From: Bactrocera neohumeralis
Taxonomy: Eukaryota; Arthropoda; Insecta; Diptera; Tephritidae
Direction: 5' to 3'
Assembly: GCF_024586455.1 (NCBI RefSeq)
Contig: NC_065920.1
Span: 15,710,144 to 15,774,143 of the forward strand
DNA: 64,000 bases
In this document: one piece after another, positions 10,260 through 22,221 of the stretch
Layout of the letters: each line of letters starts with the position of its first letter
Position numbering within the stretch: position 1 is the first letter of the stretch
The notes under the pieces: model-generated
Seen by the model: the letters and a program-made list of their open reading frames with translations, nothing else
Database searches by the model: none
What the model was told of the DNA's origin: nothing
Position numbers and translations under genes: made by a program

Positions 10260-10555
10260 CACTGCTGTACTTTTAAAGCATAAGAGGGATCTTTTTCTTG
10301 CTTTTGGGCAGTTTGTATGAAAGCCATATGCTATAGCGATCCAATCTAAGCAATTTCTATCGGCCTTGGATGATAATCTGTACCAAAATCCATTTCAATT
10401 AAAAAATAATTTAACTCCGAAAGTTCATTTTGTATGGCAGCTGTATGCTATAGTAATCCGATATCAGTGGATTCGATAAGCGTCCAAGTTCTTGTGGAGA
10501 AAAGTATATCTGCAAAATTTCAAATCGCTATTTCAAAAACGGTTGTAGCCGAGTT
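10260..10555 (-). repeat. ~154-bp-type dispersed repeat, minus orientation
   Basis: Two units share the core (minus strand) GATCSGATYACTATAGCATA then a TAGCTGCCATACAAACTG-like segment, seen here inverted as GTATGGCAGCTGTATGCTAT near 10433 and a weaker unit near 10310. It belongs to the family arrayed at 18.8, 20.7, 33.9, 46.8 and 54.7 kb. Confidence 0.65.
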
Positions 10556-11424
10556 TACAACACCGCGCCAATCGTTCTTTGGAGATTCCAAGTGTAGCCA
10601 GGTTCTTCTCCACCTGGTCTTTCTGAAGTGGAGATCATCCTATGTTTCCCCCGGCGGGTACTGCGTCGGATACTTTCAGAGCTGGATGTTTTCATATATT
10701 CGGACGACATGACCTAGTCAGCGTAGCTGATATATCTCGTACAGCTCATCGTTCCATCGACTACGGTATTCGCCATTGCCAATGCGCAAAGGGGGCACAA
10801 ATTTTTCGCAAAACCTTTCTCTTGAAAACTCGCAACGTCGACTCATCAGATGTTGTCATCGTCCATGCCTCTGCATCATATAGCAGGATGGGTATAATGA
10901 GTGACTTATAGAGTTTGTTTTTGTTTGTCGAGAGAGAACTTTACTTCTCAATTGGCCACTCAGTCCGAAGTAGCATTTGTTGGCAAGAGTTCTCCTGCGT
11001 TGGATTTCGAGTCGGACGTTATTATCGGTGTTAGTGCTGATTCCAAGAATTATGACTGTTATCATCGGCGCACGCCAGCAGCTGTACGCTCTTATAGAAG
11101 TTGTACCTTCTTTATTCAGCTCTTCAGCTAGAATTATTTTCTCCAGCAGTATATTGCAGGAGTCGAGCCGGAGACGTCCTTCCCGTTCCTGACGGAGCTT
11201 TTGGTATTACTCAACGTTAGTTTACACAGCCATATTAGTTTTTCGGGGATACCAAATTAAAAGCAGCTCTTTTTCATGCTGTCACAATAGCTTTAAAATC
11301 GACGAAGATCTTTCCACGGGTCTTTTCGAAGATTTGGAGCGTGGTGAATATCTGGTCAGTTTTGGATTTCTCAAGCCTAAGGCCACACTGATAAGGTCCA
11401 ATCAGTTTGCTAATGGTGGGCTTT
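10556..11424 (-). pseudogene. RTE-like LINE reverse transcriptase relic, internally deleted
   Basis: From high to low coordinate the minus strand reads LIGPYQCGLRLEKSKTDQIF then TTLQIFEKTRGKIFVDFKA (fingers/palm entry) and stops. It then resumes with NTDNNVRLEIQRRRTLANKC then YFGLSGQLRSKVLSRQTK, and finally LGHVVRIYENIQ and a degenerate GRP-type tail ending near 10556. The region with the catalytic YADD and neighbouring palm motifs is lost, so it is inactive. Frameshifts separate the blocks. It is the same family as the fragments at 0.4, 13.7, 39.0 and 61.3 kb. Confidence 0.8.
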
Positions 11425-11600
11425 AATGAATTTAGGAATTTTTCTATCATCAGAAGAACTACACCGTCCGCGTAAGCCACCACTCGGTAGCCTCGTTCCT
11501 CAAGTTCCTTCAAAAGATTGTTCACCACTAAGAACAGGAGCACAGGGAAAATACCTTCCTACCGTTCTGTCGCATAGAAGTGTCGACTATCTTGCCTTTT
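11424..11600 (-). pseudogene. Fragment of a different LINE RT fused to the RTE-like relic
   Basis: The reading frame 11543-11424 carries VVNNLLKELEERGYRVVAYA then DGVVLLMIEKFLNSL. This is the palm segment of a jockey/I-like RT, with the AYADD box altered to AYADG. Without a break the frame continues into the QCG.R..KS.TDQIF block of the RTE-like LINE at about 11424. In a real RT the YADD segment follows the QCGFR segment, so the order here is inverted relative to function and the join must be a recombination or insertion junction. Confidence 0.7.
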
Positions 11601-11639
11601 CTGTAGGCTTGATCCATGGAACTTAACCCCTTATATACA

Positions 11640-12612
11640 GGTTCATAAGTTTTCCAACGTGAAGAGAGACTAAAAGGTCTGAATTCCTTAGCAGTGACGT
11701 GAAAGCTTTTAACGTCTCGAAACGAGCGCTACTCTAACATGTCTCCAATCCAACAGAATGTTGTCTCATCTTACGCAGTTCGCGTAGGTGGGGCCAACTA
11801 GTTGAATGATATAGAATTAGTCTCTCTTTCCTTAAAACAGGCAAAGAAGGTAAGTATTTTGTGCTGAGGACCCGGCTCCCCTTGGCTATGTTACTGAAAA
11901 AGATCAACTTAGTAAGCATGAAGCTGCTAAAGGTATATTCAGCTACAAACCAGCAATTATGAACACTAGACTTAAAGTTGTTACAATCTTTAGAGTCCAG
12001 CGCATATAAAAAAAAATTAAAAAAAAAAAATATTTTTGTACTCAAAAGCGAGACACCAACAAAGCACTTGACCAAAGCGACTCCACAAACACACTACTTT
12101 CTAAAATTACAAAGTGTTTAGAACCGTTCAGGCAACAGTGTTGTAAAGCGCGAACACAGCGACAATGCGAGGCGTTTCGACGCTCACAGACATCAGCAAA
12201 CGCACGCTTGTCGACAAATACCATATGCTGATGCTAAAATGCGATTTTTCTGCGCACTTTGTGCAGCCAACCAATGACAGTAGTGGCAGCGTTGCATTCC
12301 GGCATCAATCCTAAAATAATCAAACCCCAAAACGGAGCAAACAAAAATTGATTGCATTTGCGCTGCAGGCATACCTCGCCATGCTGTGTATTAAACTGTG
12401 GTACAAAATGCTCGGAATGCATGCGCACATATACATATGTATGTAGCGGTTTCATTGTCAAACAGAGCTGTTACATAAACACTTACACAAACAGCTGGAA
12501 GAGCTATGCCAGCAGACAATTCCAAAGAGCATTCGCTTTCATGAAAACATGCAAACTTATATATATGTACATGTGGAAATATATATATATTGTATATGTA
12601 AGTATATTATAT

Positions 12613-12643
<31 letters not shown>

Positions 12644-12750
12644 TACATTCCGAAAAGTGTGCGTAAAACGTTGATTTTGTTGTTGTGCGCGCATAACAAA
12701 AATAACCAGCGTGTTCCTAAAGCCATGACAGTTCTGGGCCGCGCTTCCCC
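11640..12750. other. Non-coding DNA with an AT microsatellite
   Basis: No gene was recognised. A pure AT tract occupies about 12568-12645, including a block symmetric about its centre. A minus-strand open stretch (11734-12075) resembles no family I know. Confidence 0.6.
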
Positions 12751-12753
12751 TTT

Positions 12754-13385
12754 GTGTCACTAGCTGCAGCTGCAAATTTTGTGGCAACCTGCACTTCCAG
12801 ACTCCACAGTCGTACACAAATGCACTCTTTATATGTTTCTTCAACTTTTTTTCAAAATTGTGGCAAGCATGCATACATAAAAGTAACTTTGTATGTGTTG
12901 ACATGTTGTTGCCTCACCTGCGGCATTTTTACATTTATACCCGCAAGCGTCGTCAATGCCAGCGGAACAATAAAAATCGGGTCCGGCAATGCCAGTTCAT
13001 GCAACATCAACTTCTGCCAAAACAGCTGCCACACAATATTAAACGACACTGGCAACCGGACGACGCCAACGACAATGATGACGCCGAGGTGTAGCCAAAA
13101 AGTGTTGTTGATTGAAAAGCATTGTACATCGGTTATAACTGCATATATGCACTTACACACCCCCATACACACCCACACACACATACACAACAAAACTGGT
13201 TTTCCCTTTAAGTTGCAGTTTATTTTTTGTCTTTGCTGTTTACTTTCCAGCAGTCTTTTTATTCGTTTTTCGGTATCGTAAAACTCGCCATCACTGTAAG
13301 TCACCAGCAAAGCAAGTATGTCGGTCGGTGATATTACAAATTTGCACTGATGCATTGAGGCACAAGTGCTTGGTGTAAATTTCAC
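12754..13385. other. Two long overlapping ORFs on opposite strands, probably chance
   Basis: A plus-strand open frame (12754-13281, 175 codons) and a minus-strand one (13385-12852, 177 codons) overlap almost completely and are the longest in the window. Both counted starts are GTG, which would not normally initiate in an animal nucleus; the first ATG in the minus frame is 10 codons in. Both cross a CA microsatellite (13157-13190) that yields low-complexity peptide. I recognise no domain, signal peptide or splice-bounded structure. A minus-strand small protein is possible but unlikely. Confidence 0.3.
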
Positions 13386-13622
13386 TCAACAACAACAAAT
13401 TGCGTAGAGTGACATATAAATGGCTGTGCAATTTCGAAGAGATTAATCAGGTAAGAGTTAAAACTGGCAGCGGCTTAAATACGGCTGCAATTTGGAAATG
13501 AATGGCATTGGAATGCGTTTGTGGCACACGCTGTTGAAAGGTTCGTTGAAGTTTAATCATTTTTTTATTATTTAACTGTGATGCCCATATACACTTTATG
13601 TACTGATATTTAAAGACAAAAA

Positions 13623-13965
13623 TTAAAAGGACAAGTCTTCAACAAATTTTATAACGGAAGAAATAATAAAAGCAGGAGAAATTAAAACTTTTTGTGAATT
13701 ACTGTAGTTTATTATATGCCTGAAAACAAGGACAAGACGGGCGGAAATGATTGACTTATAGAGTTTGGTCTTTGTTCGTCGAGAGAGGACTTTACTTCCC
13801 AATTGCCTACTCAGTCCGACGTAGGACCTGTTGTCAAGAGTTATTCCGCGTTGGATTTCGAGCTTGCCATTTTTGTTGGGGTTAATACTGGTTTTAAGAT
13901 AGAAGAAATTATATATATCCTCGTTATCTCTGAGTAAATAGAAACAGACTATCGTCAAAGATAAT
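13623..13965 (-). pseudogene. RTE-like LINE reverse transcriptase fragment
   Basis: The minus frame 13958-13623 reads TSINPNKNGKLEIQRGITLD then NRSYVGLSRQLGSKVLSRRT and KTKLYKSII, the post-palm block shared with the relics at 0.4, 10.9 and 62.2 kb. It breaks after LYKSII where others have PVLLYG. Only about 70 residues are recognisable. Confidence 0.75.
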
Positions 13966-14925
13966 TTACTTAAGACTAAAATTCTTCTTGGCCAAAGTCT
14001 ACGAATATACCTTGGTATACGTACTTCATTCGTGAAAGCCGTGAGGCAACTGTGTATAGTTTTACTGAGCGTGGTTCTCTCATCTATTCTCCATGCACCC
14101 TCATATGTAGTAGAATTCGTTAAGTACCATGAAGCTAAACTGATCTTCCATGGAGGTATGAATTTATTTTTTAAAAGGAATTCAAAGACGTGTTTAGATA
14201 TGTTCTAAAATATGCCACTATAACCGAAGTGAAGGGCAAACTAACAAACTTTTCTTTTTTTCAAAGATATAAGAGGAAGCGATTGTGCCTTAAAGTTAGG
14301 TTAGGTAAATAGTCAAATTTTTCATGAGACCACGAAGAACTGCTTGTTGAACTTCTTTTAGCTGTTTAGTGTTTAGAGTGTGGCAATAAAGCCAGCCAAC
14401 AAAGCATTTTGTGTTAAGACATCATGTATAGTCAATAAGTATAAGCCAAATACATAAAGTACAAAAAAACTTAGAATAAATATATGGTAGTTCCAATTTA
14501 ATCTATTGGTAGCTTAAATACTCGACTTTCTTTATAGGTACCGATACCGCTTCGAATTGAAACTGATGAAGTAAATTCAGGTTTCCTTTTACCAAACTCA
14601 ATAAAACCCCAGGCAAGCCTTAGCAAATTAGTATTAAATTATTATCTGTCATACTATAAAGTAGTAAGTAACTGAGTATAAAAAGAAGGACTTGAGTTCC
14701 ATCTAGTATGGAAAGTAAGCACAGCTTCTTGAAGCGTATTTTATATGCCACCAGCTAGTAGGAATTTTGAAGGTCACAAAGCAATCTAAACAACATTCCC
14801 ACAACTTACGATTTCAATCTCAAAATAGTTATTTTCTGCTCTTCACAACAGCTTCACGAAGTTTAAGCAAACTGTCGAAATTTCAACCACAAGCCAAACA
14901 ACTAAACAGATTTTCTTAACCAAAT
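13966..14925. other. Non-coding DNA
   Basis: No gene was recognised. At 14294-14345 it carries a TTAGGTTAGGTAAATAG...GAGACCACGAA segment that recurs in similar form near 19469 (GGTTAGCTTAGGTAAATAG...GAGGTCACGAA), suggesting a further low-copy repeat. Confidence 0.55.
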
Positions 14926-14928
14926 CAT

Positions 14929-15013
14929 TGTCGACTGTCAATTGCTTGTGTGATAGTAGAGTCCAGACTTTCAATGTATCGACTGTCACTTGCTTGTGTG
15001 ATAGTCCAGATCA
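14929..15013. repeat. Short tandem duplication
   Basis: TCGACTGTCAATTGCTTGTG then TGATAGT occurs at about 14930 and again, with one change, at about 14981. It is a two-unit duplication with a period near 51 bp. Confidence 0.75.
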
Positions 15014-15724
15014 GGCCCTGAGCAGATGTCAATGGCAAGCCAGTAGCAAATTACTAAAATTAACTTTTCGCAGCTCTCGTTTACCAACTCACCTATTAAG
15101 AAGGTAATGTATGTTGCAACTTAAGCGTGCACAGAAGCTGCAAGTACGAATTGAAACGGAGTTAGCAGATGATAAATAATGACTAATAGTTCAGCAAATA
15201 GGCAGCAGTTAGAAGGAAAATACAAACAACTTAGGTATTATGTGCAGCTTAGGTAGTTAGCAAGGGATGTGGAATATATTGACGCATATGAGTACCTTGC
15301 GGATACAGGTAGGTAACTGGAAGAAATGCAGGCAAACACTTAATAGACAATTGTAGTGGCAGTGGCAGCTCGTAAAAGAGGAAATTATTGCATTGAACCT
15401 GCAAATGTTTGAAATGCATAACCAACAAACTGTGGTAGCAGAAGACTATGTGTGACCAAGAGGAACTGTGGTACTTTTCTTTATATTTGCAGGCAAATGG
15501 AGTTGTTGCAGCAGCAAATTGGCGGTGACTTTAATTTTTTTGTTTTTTTATGTGAAGAAAATTTTTTATTTAACGTTTAGCAGCGCGCTAAAGTCAGTTT
15601 AAGTAAATTTATATTAATTTTAGTTATAATTTAAATACATGCCAGAAGCAATATGTTAGTCAAAATGTTAGAAAAGTCTTGGAAATTTTATTAAAATATC
15701 ACTAAACTGATTCCGTAGAACCTA

Positions 15725-16205
15725 AAGAGTCTTTATCTTAGTGGCAGTATCTCAAACATCAGCTTTAGTAAAGTAAAATTTATATATTTTCCAAAACCTC
15801 CAAGCAAACTCCATTACTTACACTGGTTGGTCATGGCGTATGCGCGACATAACTCAACTCGACTATTGCCAACAACATTTTGGCCCAATGGACTTGAAGA
15901 CTGCTTACCTCAAAAATCAGCTTTGGGAAAGTAAAATTTGTTTATTTGCAAAAAACTTCAAGCAAACTCCTTAACTGGTACTGGTTGGACATGGCGTATG
16001 CGCAACATAACTCCACTCGATCATTGGCAACAGCATCTGGGTACGCTGGAATTGAAGACTGCTTATCTTGGTGGCAATATCTCAATCATCAGCTTCAGTT
16101 AAGTAAATTTGTATATTTCCATAAAAATTTCCTTAACTTCAACTAGTTGGTCATGGCGTATGCGCAACATAACTCAACACGATTATTGCCAAAACATTTA
16201 CATAC
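15725..16205. repeat. Three-unit ~160-bp tandem repeat
   Basis: Landmark CATGGCGTATGCG occurs at 15832, 15990 and 16152. Each unit carries CTTA(T/C)CT...CAATCATCAGCTT..GT.AAGTAAA, then CAAGCAAACTCC, TGGTTGG and CATAACTC.ACTCGA. Units differ by about 10-20% and small indels, so the duplication is not recent. No coding potential is seen. Confidence 0.8.
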
Positions 16206-18775
16206 TAGCCAGCACAATAACAAAATTAATAAACTAAAATTACATTACGCTCATTCATTGTCACTCATTTCTGGTTGTTGTTGTTGTACGTCAGACTAAC
16301 ATCTGCTCAGTATGAAATCCTCTAAAGAGTCGGACAATGGCGGCGCTTAGCTAGGAAGTATTTAGTTAAGTTCCGTGCAAACTTTCTGCAACACGTGTTC
16401 ATAATTAACTGACTAGCTGATTGACAGCTGTATCGATCAGGCTTCCGCCTGATTATCCGAGTGTAAGCTTACGCTACGCTACTTATATAACAAAGGGCTG
16501 CGGTTATAGAAAATAAGTAAAGACATTTGAATATCAAGTTCGCTAAGACACGTGCGCTGCTTATTACAGCGCTTATTTATACGGAAAGAAAGCTCATAAT
16601 AGAATAACAATTTCGTTAAGCGAAATTTGAGCAACTTAAGTTCCTTATACACCTTCCCTGCGGTCAGTGAACTCGACGTGTTTGATAAAAAAATAACTTA
16701 AATTTAATTGCAGCATTGTTTTGTGAGCTTCAAAAAGCTTATTGCCCTCACACACACTGCATATGTGTTAAAGCATGAGAACTTACGCAAAACAGCATCA
16801 CGCGCAAATTTTCGTAAACAGCCATTTGCATATATTTAAATATATGTATATGTGTATGTACATATGTAATACATACATTCACATCGAAAGTTTGCCTTGC
16901 TGCTGAGCACGTATCAAAGCGATACTCACACACTTCGTTTTCTCTGCTGTATACTGCTCGCAGCAGCAGCAGCAGATACCAACTAAGCGAGGTGTAGTCA
17001 AATAGCCGATTGCAGTTAATTAGTGGAGCATTCGTGGTAAGCTCAGTGTGGCGCATGCCAATATTTGTTTGCTTTTATTTTACTGACATTTTTTTCATGT
17101 AGAAAATTAAAGCCAGCACAGCAGTATTGAGTGCTGGTGAGCACAGTCTTGAAGTGAGCACCGCACTGGGTGAAAAGCTCTCAGCAGTGTGGTGAGTATA
17201 TCTTGGTCGTGTATTGTGCTGCCGTGCCGAATGAAACGGTCGGCATGCATTCGTACTGTCTTCGTCTCTGATATGCGCGGCGCATGCCAAGTATAAGAGA
17301 TTTCAGCAGAGAATGTAGCAGCGCACAACAGCGGAAAGGCATGTCCTTGTGGGATATTTTAGCATTTATTTAACATAAAGACACTTTTTAACTAAAACAA
17401 TATTGCAGTTATGTTGGTAAAAAAGCTAGTTTCATAAAAAACTCTAATTTTGAGCGATTTTAAATTTATAGATAAGTTTTATAAGTTTTTAGATATAGGG
17501 AACTAGTCAGTAGGAAATTTTGGAATTATGAGCCAAAATATTCAGCCAAAAAAATAATTAATGTTAGTGTTTGTTTGGATTTGTAATAGACCACAAAATA
17601 AGTGATTAGTCAAAAATTTTAAAATCAACTTTTTTCAGGAGGGAATTTTAGTGAAATTTAGTTAAATTTCAGGAGGAAATTTTAATAAAATTTTATAAAA
17701 TTATTAAAATTAAAAATATTCTACATTACTTAACACAAAATTCATTAAAATTTCAATATCACAATGCTTTTTGTTCTTATAATTTTACTCTATTTATTGA
17801 TAAATATCTCAACCCATACTTTGTGAAGCCTTTTTCTGTCTTAATCACCGTCCTAATCCTTGCTAGTATTGACGATATTAGCTTTTGCGTTAATTCTGCG
17901 GAAAGAACAGATTTAACCTAACCCTTGATTTTTCCCTCAACGACATGGATCACCTTTACTCCTTTATAAGAAAAATAGCCCTACATTATACTGCTAACCA
18001 GCTGGTGTACCGCGGCTTTCTTCACTGTGCCTTTCGCCTTACATAGTGGATATCACATGATCTTGAATTCATCCGGCAAAAATTACGGTATGCCATTATT
18101 CTACCTGCTAATTTTCATGCTCTTTCGCCATTACATACCGCTGTTTCCTCATTCGAACGGCACTAAATTGTTTTTTGCAGGACGTGGGCTGTTGAATGAT
18201 CCCTCATAGACCTTTTGGCGAACCTTTTTTGCATTCACTATTAACTGTGTTGTATCACTAAAAGTGTTTTTGAAGTCTAACGATGATTTAAAGCGATCCA
18301 GTCGACAAGACTGTCGTATGAGACTGCTTTGTGCGACTGTCGTCTTTTGAACCCTTTCATACGCTATTTTTCGGTAAAAATAATCATGCTACCGAAATTC
18401 TTTAATGAAATTGAATTTACTGGCTGAATTCCACAATGTTCGTTATTTTTCTGGAACTTTGATACTGTTGCGATAAAACTGATAACTCTATTATTTAGTC
18501 TTTAATGCCATCAGTTATTTGTCGTCATTTTGGCATGTTTTTTTTATAAAACTTTCACAAAACTTTTGTATTTGAATAATTGATATTCTAATGACGCAAA
18601 TCAACTATCTACAGCTCTATCTACACAAGAAAAAAATTGCATGTTAATCCAATAACTAATAGACGACCTACTGAAACTTAAAGTACTATAGGTGCAACTA
18701 GCTAACCGGTTTTTCTAAGGTAAAGGATGCGAACTAGTTCCCAACTTTTTGAGTTATCGATCTGAAATTATGCAC
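16206..18775. other. Non-coding DNA, no gene recognised
   Basis: It includes a GTTGTTGTTGTTG run (about 16276), a CA run (about 16750), CAGCAGCAGCAGCAG (about 16960) and very AT-rich DNA at 17340-17770. A 60-codon plus-strand frame at 18027-18209 ends shortly after TTTTTTGCAGGACG, which has the form of a splice acceptor, but it matches no protein I know and I do not call it. Confidence 0.55.
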
Positions 18776-18779
18776 ACAT

Positions 18780-19262
18780 CCTTCACTCCCTAAGAAACAG
18801 CTAATTTGTCGGAATGGTTGATATGGGTTCACTATAGCATATAGCTGCCATACAAACTGAACAATCGGAATCAAGTGGCTGTGTGTAAATCCTTTTCATT
18901 TGAGGAGATATCTTCACAAAATTTGGTATACATTATTTTCTTAGTCAAAAATTAAGTTTCGCAGAAATTGTTCAGATCGGATCACAATTATATGTAGCTG
19001 CCATATAAACTATTCAATCAAAATTAAATCCTTCTATGGAAAGCTTTTTTATTTGACGAGATATTTTTACGAAATTTTGCACACATGACTAATCAAGACA
19101 ATGGTATAATATACCGAAAAATTGTTTAGATCGGACAACTATAGCATATGGCTGTCATACAAACTGTTCGATCAAAATCAAGTTCTTATATAGAAAACTT
19201 TTATATGTGAAGAGATATCTTCGCGAAATTTGGCAAGGCTACTTTCCTAAAGCAATGCCATA
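18780..19262 (+). repeat. Three-unit ~154-bp tandem repeat
   Basis: The landmark GCTG(C/T)CATA(C/T)AAAC occurs at 18844, 18997 and 19151 (spacing 153 and 154 bp). Each unit carries TTTATTTGACGAGATAT-like, AAATTTGGCA-like, GATCGGA..ACTATAGCATAT and CTGTTCGATCAAAATCAAG-like segments. It is non-coding, and the same unit is found elsewhere in the window in both orientations. Confidence 0.85.
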
Positions 19263-20640
19263 CAATGAACCGAACAAATCTTGTTTTTCTTGCTTCAAAT
19301 AAAAGCGTGAAATGCCTCTAGCTATATTTCCTTGGAAATTGTGTGTGTGTGTGTGTATCTGCGGGTAATTAGTATAATTATAGCATATTAATATTTTTAC
19401 AAGCTCTTTAAGAGGCGGCTCTACTTTATCGTGCGCATGTAAAGATATAATCGCTTATGCTATGATAGGTTAGGTTAGCTTAGGTAAATAGGCTGCTACT
19501 CGTGAGGTCACGAATAATAATATGCTATAATACATAAAATGTCTATAATTACAAACACGGAAGTCAGTACTGTAGATTCCCACACTGCTTACCAGCAGAA
19601 AGTTTCTTTTTGATGCTTCCTTCACAAGCAAGGTCAAACTGTATTTGAGTGTTTGTAAATTATATGCCCAGTTTGTGATATTTGGAGTAAGAAAATTAAA
19701 ACCTCATTAAAATCGATTATAAATATACCAATTAATATTTATATTATATTCATATCTGTATCAGTAATTATATTTAAGTAAGTTTTGGGTTGTCACTACA
19801 CTTGCACCATAATTACCAATATAATCAGAAAATGAAAAAAATATTTAATGATTTCAGATCAGCATATTGAAATGTCATTTGACAAAGTCACGCATGGCTG
19901 GACATATTTACACTACACACGCATATAAAATACATACATACACACTACACATACAATACAAAATTTTCTTACATACATACATTATTTACTTCCACACACA
20001 CAAACAAACAAGTGTTTATGTCGTCGTTTGTTCACTTTTGTCTGCGTCACATTTCCATTGATGGCGAATTCATTAACTGCCGTAATTACAAAACCAATAT
20101 CGTGAGTACTACAGCAAGAACAATCACAGTCAAATAGAAAAACTTCAGCAAACAACTAATAACAATGGTGAAAGCAGCAAACGGTCAGTAAATGGCGCTA
20201 ATGACCACAAATGTTAACCAATAGAATATTGATTGGGGAAACGATTATGTTTCAGTTAAGTAGTTATGCCACACACACACACCCCCAAGCGCCGTTATGT
20301 TTACAAACGCTTTATATTAATCAGGCGACGCCACGGTATAGTGGGAAAAAAGCAAGCACACCCCGCACAAACGCGCAGTGTGCGAGGGACGTAGGTAGTC
20401 ATTAAGCGCGCCGCGTATAAAAATGTTTATAGTGAAATATTAATACGTGTCAACGAGCTGTTGTATAACTTAACGGCATAACATGAGCGGGTATACCGTG
20501 ATTGACTACTAAGTATTAAAACGGTGACAGTATGTGCGGCGGCTAAGCAGACATGACAAACTCGCAACAGTTAATTAAGCAAACAGTCAACGAAATTACC
20601 AGTAAACATTTAGGGGTTCAGTTATATTGATAGGAACAAG
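19263..20640. other. Non-coding DNA with CA and TACA microsatellites
   Basis: No gene was seen. There is a GTGTGTGTGTGTGTG run at about 19338, ACATACATAC-type runs at 19930-20010, and ACACACACACACCCCC at about 20269. Confidence 0.6.
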
Positions 20641-21010
20641 AAAAATTATTTTCGTCGGCTGCACTTATGTAAGCTATAATACCCTTCGCAAATACAAATA
20701 GATTTCTTACAAGCACTTGATTTTAAGCGTTCAATTTGTATGACAGCTACATATATGTCATATTGATCCGATCTTAATAATTGCTTCGGGACTTGCACCA
20801 TTGTCTTAGACAACAACCCGTGCCAAATTTCGTGAAGATATCTTGACAAATGAAATAGTTTCCCATACAAGCTCTTGATTTCGATCGTTCAGTTTGTATG
20901 GCAGCTATACGCTATAGTGATCCGATATCAGCAATTCCGACAAATAAGCAGACTCCTGATGAGAAAAGATCGCGCACGAAATTTCAGGTTGATATCTCAA
21001 AAACTAAGGG
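20641..21010 (-). repeat. ~154-bp-type dispersed repeat, two units, minus orientation
   Basis: Inverted landmarks TATGACAGC (about 20740) and TATGGCAGC (about 20898) are ~158 bp apart, with the inverted forms of GATCGGAT..ACTATAG and AAATTTCGTGAAGATATCTT in place. It borders mariner copy C. Confidence 0.75.
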
Positions 21011-21065
21011 ACTTATTCGTATATATACAGACATGAAACTCAGCTTGTCGTACACATCATTTATA

Positions 21066-22219
21066 AAGGATAATCCATTTCGAGGTTCCCTATTTTTTTG
21101 AAGAATAAAGGCAGCAACTTCATATTTAAAGGCGAATATTTATTAACTTTCGAAAGAAGCTTCTTTGGCATTTAAAAGATGGTCCATCCGTTGAGTTTCA
21201 TTTGCAATGACTCGATCATTTCGACCTGTAACTGGTGAATGACACGCTTGATCTTTTGCTCCAAGGCCTGAATAAAAGTGGGATTGTCCGCATAGACTTT
21301 AGGCTTTACATATCCCCACAGGAAAAAGTCCAACGGTGTGATATCACACGATCCTGTTGGCTAATCGGAAGGCCCAAAACGTGAAATTATCTGCTCACCG
21401 CGAAGTGGTCTCGCTATAAATCTATTAATTTATGCGATATGTGGGAAGTGACGCCAATTTGGTGAAACCAAATGTCACCGAGATCACGAGCTTTAATTTA
21501 AGGCATCAAATAGTCGGTTATCATTGCGCGATAACGGTCGCCATTGACTATTCCGTTTTCACCGGCATCATATTTGAAGAAATATGGACCTATGACTCCT
21601 CCGGCTCACAAACCACACCAAACCGTGGTTACTGCTGGATAAAATGACAGCTCTTGAATCTCATCCTGTTTCTTTTCGTCCCATATTCGGAAATGGGTCT
21701 CATCGCTGAACAAAGTTTGGCTCGAAAACGTCAGATCCCTTGGAAGTTTTCAAATACCGTTTGGAAGGTCGAGCGCCTTCAGTTCGTGTGCAAGTTATAT
21801 TTTGTATGCTTACAAGATCTTAGATCTCGAAGTAAAATGCGCAAAGTCGTTCCATATGTCAGTCCGATTTGCTGCGAACGGCGCTGAACAAGCTCTTCAC
21901 GGTTATTTTGTATACTTTCAGCTATCGCCTCTATATTTTCTTCACTGCATGCTAGACGTGATCTATGTATTCCGTCGAATATTATCCAATAATGAATGCT
22001 GGGTCTCAAAATGGATAATGGTGTTGCCAATAGTACGCTTAGTAGGCCGATTATGTTGATCATAAGTTGAGCGAAATGCGCACATTCTCTTTTCGTAGAA
22101 AATTTTAACGATTTGTAAACGTTAAACGTTGTTCAGGTGTAAGTCCTTCCATGATGAAGTGCTAAACAATACTGAACAAATATAATACATATGATTGCTT
22201 GACTACTTGGATCACTCTT
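21066..22219 (-). mobile_element. Mariner, DD41D (rosa-like), copy C, both ends present
   Basis: Element of 1154 bp with TA on each side (21064-21065, 22220-22221). Tips read inwards are AAGGATAATCC...CCTATTTTTTT (3' end, low coordinate) and AAGAGTGATCC (5' end, high coordinate). The 5' leader is shorter than in copy A: the tip runs almost directly into the TCAAGCAATCAT segment, so most of the leader is deleted. The transposase relic is described separately. Confidence 0.85.
21170..22150 (-). pseudogene. DD41D mariner transposase, broken (copy C)
   Basis: Minus-strand blocks include SEENIEAIAESIQNNREELV then QRRSQQIGLTYGTTLRILLR (helix-turn-helix and linker), KLCSAMRPISEYGTKRN, and near the C-terminus SCDITPLDFFLWGYVKPKVY then ADNPTFIQALEQKIKRVIHQ. 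The third catalytic Asp is kept. The second-Asp box reads HQIGVTSH, with Ile for Asp, and the first-Asp box is deleted (KLCSAMR joins to the EYGTK block). Frameshifts and stops are present. Confidence 0.8.
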
Positions 22220-22221
22220 TA

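Noticed and set aside
18027..18209. Possible exon with splice-acceptor-like TTTTTTGCAG
   Set aside because: No matching donor, no recognised protein, and such sequences are common by chance in AT-rich introns.
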